The notes under the pieces: model-generated
The model's database searches: none
Told to the model about the DNA's origin: nothing
What the model saw: only the letters and a program-made list of their open reading frames with translations
Made by a program: the position numbers and the translations under genes
Shown here: in pieces, positions 1-5,696 of the stretch
Layout: every line of letters starts with the position of its first letter
How positions within the stretch are numbered: the stretch's first letter is position 1
Assembly (NCBI GenBank): GCA_041750975.1
Contig: JBGSYN010000082.1
Coordinates: 1 to 12,421, forward strand
Direction of reading: 5' to 3'
DNA length: 12,421 nucleotides
Source of the DNA: JBGSYN01 sp041750975
GTDB taxonomy: Bacteria > Pseudomonadota > Alphaproteobacteria > Geminicoccales > Geminicoccaceae

Positions 1-167
1 CGTTCGTTGCGAATGACCGCGCGAAACACCGGTTCGCCGTCTCCGACTGTGCGAATCTGGCCGTTCGGCATCTCAATCGAAAACGGCTGGAACTTGCCAC
101 CGAGACGGGAAGTGAGTGAATCCAACGCCTTATCAGCCACGGCACTCGGCACGCTGGTTCTCCGCAT
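1..167 (-). CDS. Partial CDS: N-terminus of a probable cyclopropane-fatty-acid synthase-like SAM-dependent methyltransferase (runs off left edge)
   Basis: The minus-strand frame opens at an ATG at 165-167 and has no stop before position 1, giving 55 codons. A GGTGGAG Shine-Dalgarno-like sequence stands 5 nt upstream and supports this start. The visible protein begins MRRTSVPSAVADKALDSL. It then has a short segment around IEMPNGQIRTVGDGEPVFRA (residues about 31-50), whose 'lpdG...GdGep.f' pattern resembles the N-terminal beta region that precedes the methyltransferase fold in CFA synthase-type proteins. Those enzymes add a methylene group to unsaturated acyl chains of membrane lipids, using S-adenosylmethionine. 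The SAM-binding motifs and catalytic domain would lie left of the window, so the family call rests on about 25 residues. The same frame has a stop at 249-251 upstream, so it does not fuse to the transposase relic. Confidence 0.5.
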   Translation of the reverse strand, partial: MRRTSVPSAVADKALDSLTSRLGGKFQPFSIEMPNGQIRTVGDGEPVFRAVIRNE

Positions 168-262
168 TGCTTCTCCACCCGCAATGAAAATTAAGCGGAC
201 ATTCCCTGGATGAACCGGTATCGAGACCCCAGTTTGGACCTTTTCGGCTTATTCGACAAGAC

Positions 263-280
263 GAACCGCTGCTGCGGTTC
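263..280. repeat. Perfect 7-bp hairpin with a 4-nt loop
   Basis: GAACCGC (263-269), loop TGCT, GCGGTTC (274-280). No T-run follows on either strand, so this is not a standard Rho-independent terminator. It lies 20 bp from the larger hairpin at 300-338. Confidence 0.6.
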
Positions 281-299
281 CGCCGCAGTGAGCTGGGCT

Positions 300-338
300 C
301 TCTCCGCGCGCCACAATGCTCCACGGCGCGCCGGAGAG
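300..338. repeat. Long GC-rich hairpin, 13 paired bases with one bulge
   Basis: The left arm CTCTCCGCGCGCC (300-312) pairs with GGCGCGC-c-GGAGAG (325-338). A single unpaired C at 332 is the only defect, and the loop is 12 nt. It would be very stable in RNA or single-stranded DNA. On the plus strand it is followed by mixed T/G-rich sequence rather than a clean T-run. On the minus strand it lies upstream of the methyltransferase-like gene beginning at 167. Function unknown. Confidence 0.65.
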
Positions 339-395
339 CGTGGATTTGTTGTTGATCAAGGCGCACTTCTCCCGTGGTTCTCGCTGGTAGGCATA

Positions 396-741
396 ACTGA
401 CGCTGGAATCCGTGTCGAGCACGATGGCCTTGGGCGGATGCTGCGCATGTACCTGGTCAATCCATCGCCCTCGCAGATCAGCCAGCGCAGCGAAGTTCTC
501 GTCGCCGGCAAGAAACTCCGTCTCGAAGCGCCCCATCTGAGTGGCGGACGTTCTTGCCGGCGCGCGGATCAACGAGTTCATCGCCAACCATGTCCGTCAA
601 CCCGAGCGCGTCATCAAGCTCTCGGTAGGCAAGCAAGCCGGCGTTGGTGGTGATCCTGGAACCATGAAACCCAAGCTTCAGGCGGCGGTGGAAATCGAGC
701 CTCAGAGGGCCATCGACTGATTCACCCGCCGGGTTCTCCAT
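396..741 (-). pseudogene. Degenerate IS1380-family transposase remnant
   Basis: This minus-strand relic preserves two blocks typical of the N-terminal third of IS1380-type transposases (DDE recombinases that move the element). Block 1 (about 741-541) reads ENPAGESVDGPLRLDF and later GLLAYRELDDALGLTDM...GKNVRH. Block 2 (about 551-396), in another frame, reads TQMGRFETEFLA...FAALADLRGRWIDQVH and PPKAIVLDTDSSVS. In intact relatives about 35-40 residues separate GKN-RH from the SQMGRFE motif. Here they abut around 541-551 with a frame change, which indicates an internal deletion. After DSSVS the sequence stops matching, so most of the transposase, including the remaining catalytic acidic residues, is gone. 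It cannot encode a working transposase. The family call comes from recalled conserved motifs, not from an alignment. Confidence 0.8.
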
Positions 742-824
742 CGGCCTTAACTCAAATGCCCTCAACACATTGATTCTTAAAGCATAATCAATCGCCAATA
801 GCACCAATTAGTGGAGCCATATGG

Positions 825-941
825 GAAATCCGGGTTAGAGCACAAAAGCCACTACAATCATGGAGTGAGTGGTACGCAAGACATTCGCCGGAAGGGAATC
901 TTCCGCCGAACTTGTACCACTAGGAACTTAACCCGCGATTC
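825..941. repeat. Nested inverted repeats at the 3' end of cobW (possible element end or MITE-like structure)
   Basis: The outer arms GAAATCCGGGTTAG (825-838) and CTTAACCCGCGATTC (927-941) are imperfect inverted copies of each other. They resemble my recollection of the CTAACCCG-type ends of some alphaproteobacterial IS1380 elements. Nested inside is a long imperfect hairpin at 868-921: AGTGGTAC (868-875) with GTACCACT (914-921), and CGGAAG (889-894) with CTTCCG (900-905) around a 5-nt loop. The right outer arm and the stop codon encode the last residues of CobW. The structure may be an element end, a small non-autonomous element, or a transcription end signal for the minus-strand cobW unit, although no clean U-tract follows it. 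Confidence 0.45.
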
Positions 942-1972
942 AAGACGCTTTCGACCGAATTCCGATCCAGTCCGGCCGCGCCGATCACGACGAGATGCCC
1001 GCTGCGGTCGTCCTCTGTCTTCCAGGGGCGGTCGAAATAGCTTTCGAAACGGCTGCCCACGCCTTGAATGACGCAACGCAGCGCCCGGCCTTCGATCCCG
1101 ACGATCCCTTTGATCCGATAGATCGGATATGTTGCGACGAGCCGCCTGCAGGCTGTCAGCAACGTTTCGAGGTCGACAACCGGCAGCACGGGCAATGAAA
1201 AGCTCGTGAAATCGTCATGATCATGTTCGCCTGCCGCATCGATATGGGACGGACGGCTGGCGAGATCCGTTTCCGCTGCCGCGGCGAGACCCAAAGCCAC
1301 TTTCGGATCGACACGTCCGTGCTGGGTGCGGATGACGTGTACGCCCGGGCGGAGGTGCTGTCCGATCGCGGCTTCGGCTCGCGCCAACCCCGCAGCATCG
1401 ACCGCGTCGACCTTGTTGAGAATGACCAGATCGGCGCAGGCCACCTGTTCCTCGAACAATTCCTCGAGCGGGCTCTCGTGGTCGAGGGCCGGATCTTCGG
1501 CCCGTGCTGCGGCAAGGGCAACCGGATCATGGGCAAACTGGCCGGCGGCGGTGGCCGGGGCATCCACGACCGTGACGACGCCATCGACGGTGACGGCATT
1601 GCGGACCTCGGGCCAAGCGAAGGCCTTGACCAGAGGTTTGGGCAGGGCCAGACCCGAGGTCTCGATCAGGATATGCGCCGGACGCTCGGATCGCCCAAGG
1701 AGCATACGCATCGCAGGCAGGAAATCGTCCGCGACCGTGCAGCAGATGCAGCCATTGGCGAGTTCGACGACGTCGCCGTCATCGCAGCCCTCAAAACCGC
1801 AACCGGCGAGGATCTCGCGGTCGACACCCCGATCACCGAACTCGTTGATGATCAGGGCCAGACGCGCTCCACCCGCATGGGCCAGCAGGTGGCGGATGAG
1901 ACTGGTCTTGCCGGCGCCAAGAAAGCCCGTGATCACGGTTGCGGGGATTTTGGCCGGCGCCTGAACGCTCAT
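920..1972 (-). CDS. cobW: CobW-type GTPase / metal chaperone (COG0523 family), 350 aa
   Basis: This is a G3E-family P-loop GTPase of the CobW subgroup, a cytoplasmic protein associated with cobalamin synthesis and thought to deliver cobalt to the chelatase step. Visible motifs are a Walker A GFLGAGKTS (residues 16-24), INEFGDRGVD (42-51), the metal-binding CxCC motif as GCICC (74-78), ETSGLA (104-109) and the guanine-specificity NKVD (186-189). A His/Asp-rich linker with EHDHDD follows near residue 246, then a CobW C-terminal domain with YRIKGI. The length fits the family. I chose the ATG at 1970-1972 because its bases overlap the upstream gene's stop (ATGA) and because homology begins there; the frame is open further upstream, but that part is out-of-frame coding sequence of the neighbour. 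The riboswitch further upstream supports the B12 role over zinc-linked COG0523 relatives. The C-terminus runs into the inverted repeats at 825-941. Confidence 0.93.
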   Translation of the reverse strand: MSVQAPAKIPATVITGFLGAGKTSLIRHLLAHAGGARLALIINEFGDRGVDREILAGCGFEGCDDGDVVELANGCICCTVADDFLPAMRMLLGRSERPAHILIETSGLALPKPLVKAFAWPEVRNAVTVDGVVTVVDAPATAAGQFAHDPVALAAARAEDPALDHESPLEELFEEQVACADLVILNKVDAVDAAGLARAEAAIGQHLRPGVHVIRTQHGRVDPKVALGLAAAAETDLASRPSHIDAAGEHDHDDFTSFSLPVLPVVDLETLLTACRRLVATYPIYRIKGIVGIEGRALRCVIQGVGSRFESYFDRPWKTEDDRSGHLVVIGAAGLDRNSVESVLNRGLSS

Positions 1973-2247
1973 CGCCTGGCCCTGCCGCCGATAAGGTGAG
2001 CCAGCCGTTCCCTTGGATATTGCGCCGTCTCCTCGAGCAGACGGCCGAGCGGCGTGCGGGTCTTGCCTCGATCGACATGATGCAGGATCATGGTCGCTGC
2101 GGCAGCCGAATCGACATCCGTCGGCAGGCGCAGGAGCCATGCGAGAAAGATGGTGTGAACCTCGCTTGCGGCGACGCGGTTCAATGATGAGCGCAACACC
2201 GCATCCGGGTCGCAACGTTCAAGCAATAACGGCTGATATGAGGCCAT
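1969..2247 (-). CDS. Uncharacterised 92-aa protein, first gene of the riboswitch-controlled cobW unit
   Basis: I do not recognise a family with a known function. The protein begins MASYQPLLLERCDPDAVL, continues with a helical segment VHTIFLAWLLRLPTDVDSAA, and ends LLEETAQYPRERLAHLIGG. It has no signal peptide or convincing membrane helix. It is probably a small, mostly alpha-helical soluble protein. The ATG at 2245-2247 is preferred because GGAGG sits 6 nt upstream (minus strand, 2258-2254). The in-frame ATG at 2251-2253 directly abuts GGAGG, and the GTG at 2263-2265 lies in the putative regulatory hairpin. The stop overlaps the cobW start as ATGA, which implies translational coupling. Its position directly behind the cobalamin riboswitch suggests a role linked to B12 or cobalt, but that is inference from context only. 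Confidence 0.8.
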   Translation of the reverse strand: MASYQPLLLERCDPDAVLRSSLNRVAASEVHTIFLAWLLRLPTDVDSAAAATMILHHVDRGKTRTPLGRLLEETAQYPRERLAHLIGGRARR

Positions 2248-2262
2248 GGTCATCCTCCGGCA

Positions 2263-2292
2263 CACCCCGTCCGGCTTCGGGTTATCGGGGTG
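2263..2292 (-). promoter_or_regulatory. Putative riboswitch expression-platform hairpin upstream of the start codon
   Basis: On the minus strand CACCCCG (2292-2286) can pair with CGGGGTG (2269-2263) around a 16-nt loop. It starts at the last base of the riboswitch P1 stem and ends 4 nt before the GGAGG ribosome-binding site at 2258-2254. No T-run follows, so control of translation initiation is more likely than termination. The pairing is seen in the sequence; the mechanism is inferred. Confidence 0.55.
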
Positions 2293-2487
2293 ATGGCAGG
2301 TCTCCTGGCTTACGGCTCAGACACGGCATCCACCTTCCCAAGTCCCGACCGCTCAGTGGGGGTCACTCAGCGAGAAGCACTCAGTGGCATAACGGATGAC
2401 CGCTCGCCGTCTACAGTTGCGGGGGCAGCGCCGGGATTGATCCCTTGAGGATCGCACCGGCTTCCCTCTTGCGTTCGCTGTGCCATC
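2292..2487 (-). ncRNA. Cobalamin (adenosylcobalamin) riboswitch
   Basis: The minus strand carries the conserved cobalamin aptamer in order: GGGAAGCCGGTGCGA (2466-2452), the B12 box GCTGCCCCCGCAACTGTAG (2429-2411), a GGGAAGGTGGATGCC segment near 2340, and the 3' core GCCAGGAGACCTGCC (2309-2295). A perfect closing P1 stem is visible: GATGGCA (2487-2481) with TGCCATC (2298-2292). Such RNAs bind coenzyme B12 and reduce expression of the downstream genes when it is abundant. Here the target is the 92-aa gene plus cobW. Confidence 0.96.
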
Positions 2488-2665
2488 GACTTGACCCATG
2501 AGCCAAGCCCATCACGGACAGCGAAACCATCAGCGCCCGGTTTACGCGATCCGTCTGAATTGCCCAATGACTTTCTAGGGGCTCGCCATAACTGCCGGTG
2601 GTCCTTGCCAAAACTGGCTCGATACTCGATGTAGCTTAGGCATTTCAGATGGCAGGAGGCAGACG
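2488..2665. other. Divergent intergenic region between the cobW unit and the dehydrogenase gene
   Basis: No gene is supported here. The region must contain the minus-strand promoter for the riboswitch transcript and probably the plus-strand promoter for the dehydrogenase-MFS pair, but I see no -35/-10 pair good enough to place. A strong AGGAGG (2654-2659) lies 6 nt before the plus-strand ATG at 2666. Confidence 0.5.
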
Positions 2666-3724
2666 ATGAGTGATCGCTACGAGGTGGTGCAATTGGTGCG
2701 CTTCGTCGAAGCGCTGTTCAGCACCGCCGGTCTCGATCAGGAAAAAGCGTCCGTCACCGCGAGGCTGCTGATCGAAGCCGATTTGCTCGGGCACACGACG
2801 CACGGTCTGCAGCTTGCCGCCAGCTATCTCGCGGCGATCGCTTGCGGCGACATGCGCAAATCGGGCGAGCCCCTGGTGATTTCCGACTACCGGGCGGCAC
2901 TCACCTGGGATGGAGGCTATCTGCCGGGCCTCTGGCTGACGCGCAAGGCAATCGGCGAAGCGTCGGCCCGCGCCCGGGAGTGCGGCCTCGCCGCCGTCGC
3001 CATCAAGCGCAGCAGCCATATCGGCTGTCTTGCGGCTTTTCTCGAGGAGGCGACCGCTGCGGGGCAGATGGTCATCATCGCGAGTTCCGATCCGGCCGTC
3101 GCCACCGTCGCACCCTATGGCGGCAGGAAGGCGGTCTATACGCCCGATCCGATCGCGATCGGCATTCCGACCGACGGCGACCCGATCATGATCGATATTT
3201 CGGCCTCCATCACGACCAACGGCATGTGCGCCCGGCTCGAACAGCAAGGTCGGGAGACGCCGGGCGACTGGCTGCTCGATGCAAGGGGCCGGCCGAGCCG
3301 CGATCCGGGGGTCGTGATCAGCGATCCGCCGGGCTCGATCCTGCCGATCGGCGGTCTCGACCATGGCCACAAGGGCTACGGCCTGGCGTTGATGATCGAG
3401 GCGCTGACCCAGGGCCTGAGCGGCTTCGGCCGCGCCGATCAGGGCCATGTCTGGGGTGCTAGCGTCCTCGTCCAGGTCTTTGAGCCGGCACTCTTCGGGG
3501 GTTCGGAAAAGTTCGCCCGCCAGACCGGCTGGTTGCGCGAGGCCTGCAGCACGAACCCGCCGCGCCCGGATGTCGAAGCGGTCCGTGTACCGGGGGCGGC
3601 CGGCCTCGCCCGCAAACGCGCCGCGCTCGCATCGGGCGTTACGCTCCATCCCGGCATCATGACGGCACTTGGGGCCCGGGCCACCGAATTCGGGATCGAT
3701 GCGCCCGAACCCCTGCCCGAGTAG
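2666..3724 (+). CDS. Ldh / malate dehydrogenase-family oxidoreductase (PF02615-type), 352 aa
   Basis: The protein is probably a cytoplasmic NAD(P)-dependent dehydrogenase acting on a small 2-hydroxy or keto acid (malate, L-lactate, ureidoglycolate, sulfolactate or similar). Family signatures are visible: ADLLGHTTHG (residues 38-47, the family's D-x-x-GH-x-x-HG), RSSHIG with the likely catalytic His118 (115-120), DPIAIGIP, DISASITTNGM, and GGLDHGHKGYGLALMIEALT. The length of 352 residues is normal. Some usual residues differ: the arginine before GH-x-x-HG and the arginine just after it are both leucine here, and the common N-P-I-A is D-P-I-A. The substrate may therefore differ from textbook members. 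The ATG has a perfect AGGAGG 6 nt upstream. The MFS gene follows after 8 bp, so a shared transcript and a link between transport and oxidation are likely. The substrate cannot be read from the sequence. Confidence 0.9.
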   Translation: MSDRYEVVQLVRFVEALFSTAGLDQEKASVTARLLIEADLLGHTTHGLQLAASYLAAIACGDMRKSGEPLVISDYRAALTWDGGYLPGLWLTRKAIGEASARARECGLAAVAIKRSSHIGCLAAFLEEATAAGQMVIIASSDPAVATVAPYGGRKAVYTPDPIAIGIPTDGDPIMIDISASITTNGMCARLEQQGRETPGDWLLDARGRPSRDPGVVISDPPGSILPIGGLDHGHKGYGLALMIEALTQGLSGFGRADQGHVWGASVLVQVFEPALFGGSEKFARQTGWLREACSTNPPRPDVEAVRVPGAAGLARKRAALASGVTLHPGIMTALGARATEFGIDAPEPLPE

Positions 3725-3732
3725 GCAAGGCA

Positions 3733-4965
3733 ATGGCGTTCGTCCTGACAGCTCCCCGCATCGGGCATGACGGCAAGATCATCGGCGTGGTCGCCTCGGC
3801 GCATTTTTTCTCGCATCTCTACCTCTTGACGCTGCCGCCGATTTTTCCGCTGCTCAATGCCGATCTCGGGGTGAGCTATGCGGCTCTCGGTCTGGCGATC
3901 GCCATTCCCAATCTCGCGACCGGCCTGTTGCAGTCGCCGATCGGCTTTCTGGTCGACCGGTTCGGCGCCGCCCTCATTCTGGCCGCGGGTCAAATGGTGA
4001 TGGCGTCGGCGATTGCCCTGATCGGTATTTTCCCGAACTATCAGGCTTTGCTGGCATTGATGCTGCTGGCCGGGATCGGCAACGCCGTCTTTCACCCCGC
4101 AAATTACGCAATTCTCGCGGAATGCGTCGCCGGCAAGCGCACCGGACGCGCCTTTTCGATCCACACCTTCGGCGGCTATGCTGGCTCCGCAGCCGCCCCC
4201 ATTCTGGTCATTGCGATCACCGGCTGGACCGATTGGCCGACGGCGCTGATCGTCATGGGCGGCCTCGGCGTGCTTCACGCCTTCTGGATCCTCGGACAAC
4301 AGAGGCTGCTGCAAACCCGCCATCTTCAGGCTTCCGGCAACCCCGCCAAGACCGGTAGCTTCGGCGTACTGGCGCTGTTGTGCTCACGCCCGATCCTGAT
4401 GGCGTTTCTTTTTTTCGTGATGATCTCGACGACGCTTTCAGGCTTCCTCGGCTTTTCGGTAGTGGTTCTGGACCAGACCCAGGGTATGAGCCTGGCCGAC
4501 GCCAGTCTCGCCTTGTCGGTCTTTCTCTGGCTGAGCGCTTTCGGCGTCCTGTTCGGTGGAATGATCGCGGATCGGACGAACCGCCACGATTTTGTGGCGA
4601 TCACCTGCTTCGTGCTGACGGCGGCCGTCGCCATCGCCATTGCCAGCGCCTCGCTGACAGGCTTCATGCTGGGCCTGCTCTTCGCCGTTGCCGGGCTTGC
4701 CACGGGCACGGTTTCGCCATCGAGGGACATGCTGGTCCGCGCGATCACGCCCCCCGGCGCCAGCGGCAAGGTCTTCGGCTTCGTGACGACGGGCTTCAAT
4801 GTGGGCGGCCTGCTGGCGCCCCCGATGTTCGGCGCATTGATCGACTGGGGCCGCGCCGATCTCGTTTTCTGGTGTATCGCCGCCCTGTCGCTGCTCACCA
4901 GCATCTCGGTCGTCGGCGCCGCCGGCGACCGCCGCAGACCTGCCGCGTCGCCGGGCACCGGCTGA
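3733..4965 (+). CDS. Major facilitator superfamily transporter, 410 aa
   Basis: This is an inner-membrane secondary transporter. Successive hydrophobic segments along 410 residues fit the 12-helix MFS plan. The conserved loop between helices 2 and 3 is seen as GFLVDRFGA, and a related loop in the second half as GGMIADRTNRHD. HFFSHLYLLTLPPIFPLL in the first helix and the two-half architecture recall the fosmidomycin-resistance/NNP-like subgroups, but the substrate is not determinable. The start is 8 bp after the dehydrogenase stop, with only a weak A/G-rich stretch upstream, so translation is probably coupled to the dehydrogenase. A weak inverted repeat follows the gene (AGACCAG 4977-4983 with CTGGTCT 5004-5010) but has no T-run. 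Confidence 0.93.
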   Translation: MAFVLTAPRIGHDGKIIGVVASAHFFSHLYLLTLPPIFPLLNADLGVSYAALGLAIAIPNLATGLLQSPIGFLVDRFGAALILAAGQMVMASAIALIGIFPNYQALLALMLLAGIGNAVFHPANYAILAECVAGKRTGRAFSIHTFGGYAGSAAAPILVIAITGWTDWPTALIVMGGLGVLHAFWILGQQRLLQTRHLQASGNPAKTGSFGVLALLCSRPILMAFLFFVMISTTLSGFLGFSVVVLDQTQGMSLADASLALSVFLWLSAFGVLFGGMIADRTNRHDFVAITCFVLTAAVAIAIASASLTGFMLGLLFAVAGLATGTVSPSRDMLVRAITPPGASGKVFGFVTTGFNVGGLLAPPMFGALIDWGRADLVFWCIAALSLLTSISVVGAAGDRRRPAASPGTG

Positions 4966-5044
4966 ACTTCCGCTCAAGACCAGGTGACGCGCGAATAATC
5001 CTTCTGGTCTCGACGAACGGGCCGGGCTAGTCGGGAGAATAATC

Positions 5045-5695
5045 TTGTCGGGTCCACCTCGGATGAACACCATGATGCCTCGCTCACTCGTATTTTTGAT
5101 AATGGTTTTCGCCGCAGCACCACTGAGACCTCCGATGGCATCGCCCGAGCCCGCGGTTGCCGAAAAATTTATCGAGGATCTGGGCGACGGCGCCGTCGAC
5201 GTGCTCGAGAACGACAAGCTGTCGATGGGCGAGCGCGAAGCCAAACTGGGAGCCTTGCTCGCCAAGGGTTTCGATATGCCGTTTCTCGCACGACTCGCCC
5301 TGGGCCGCGATTTCAGAAATCTCAGCCCGGCGCAGCAAAGCGATTACGAGGAACTGTTCAATCAGTACGTCCTGACAACGTACAGCCGGCGCTTTACGGA
5401 GTTCAAAGGCATTCAACTGAAGATCGAAGGTGCGGAGACGATCAGTGACGACGATCTTGTCGTCACCACCGAGATCAAAAGCGAAAACGGCCCGCCGGCG
5501 AAGGTCGATTGGCGCATCCGCGAACGCAATGACGAGCCCAAGGTCATCGACGTCGTTATCGAAGGGGTAAGCATGGTGATCAGTCAGCGCCAGGAGTTCC
5601 AATCAATCGTCCAGAGCAAGGGCCTGGACGGCTTGATGGCGGTATTGCGGGCGCGTTCGGAGCGCGGTACGGCCACCACCGGAGGGGGAAATTGA
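5045..5695 (+). CDS. MlaC / Ttg2D-type periplasmic phospholipid-binding protein, 216 aa
   Basis: Family members carry phospholipids (or, for HpnM, hopanoid-related lipids) across the periplasm to or from an MCE-type ABC transporter. The N-terminus has a signal peptide: basic residues, then SLVFLIMVFAAAPL, with likely processing before PEPAVAEK. The mature part shows family hallmarks: FDMPFLARLALGRDFRNLSPAQQ, then YEELFNQYVLTTYSRRF, VDWRIRERNDEPKVIDVVIEGVSMV and SQRQEFQSIV...GLDGLMAVLR. I give the TTG at 5045 as start because GGGAG stands 7 nt upstream; ATGs at 5063 and 5072-5075 also keep the signal peptide but lack a clear Shine-Dalgarno. No permease, ATPase or MCE gene is in the window, so it is an orphan here. 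It is followed after 1 bp by the Sel1-repeat gene. Confidence 0.9.
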   Translation: MSGPPRMNTMMPRSLVFLIMVFAAAPLRPPMASPEPAVAEKFIEDLGDGAVDVLENDKLSMGEREAKLGALLAKGFDMPFLARLALGRDFRNLSPAQQSDYEELFNQYVLTTYSRRFTEFKGIQLKIEGAETISDDDLVVTTEIKSENGPPAKVDWRIRERNDEPKVIDVVIEGVSMVISQRQEFQSIVQSKGLDGLMAVLRARSERGTATTGGGN

Positions 5696-5696
5696 C

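Larger units (their letters stand above)
168..395. other. Non-coding, strongly structured stretch between the left-edge gene and the transposase relic
   Basis: I see no convincing gene here. The minus-strand frame that continues from the transposase relic down to the stop at 249-251 has no recognisable transposase sequence after about position 396, so the mobile element appears truncated at this junction. The stretch contains two strong inverted repeats, listed separately (263-280 and 300-338). Its origin is unclear: it may be old flanking DNA, a leader for the minus-strand gene starting at 167, or debris of a second element. Confidence 0.5.

Noticed and set aside
868..921. Palindromic repeats as a CRISPR array or toxin-antitoxin operator
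   Set aside because: There is only one copy, no regular spacers and no adjacent small toxin or antitoxin genes, so neither interpretation is supported.
1217..1999. Long plus-strand open frame (about 260 codons) opposite cobW
   Set aside because: It is antisense to a clearly conserved CobW reading frame with all its GTPase motifs; the translation is low-complexity and matches no family. High GC produces such frames.
1973..2215. N-terminal extension of CobW by 81 residues up to an upstream start
   Set aside because: The extension is Arg/Ser/Pro-rich, lacks family similarity, and is out-of-frame coding sequence of the 92-aa gene. The ATGA overlap start fits the CobW family N-terminus.
2645..3733. 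Minus-strand open frame of about 362 codons opposite the dehydrogenase gene
   Set aside because: It mirrors almost exactly the dehydrogenase gene, whose motifs and AGGAGG ribosome-binding site are unambiguous. The antisense product is rich in Arg/Ala/Asp and has no recognisable domain.
4977..5010. Inverted repeat AGACCAG/CTGGTCT after the MFS gene as a terminator
   Set aside because: Only 7 bp with a 20-nt spacer and no T-run; not good enough to call a terminator.
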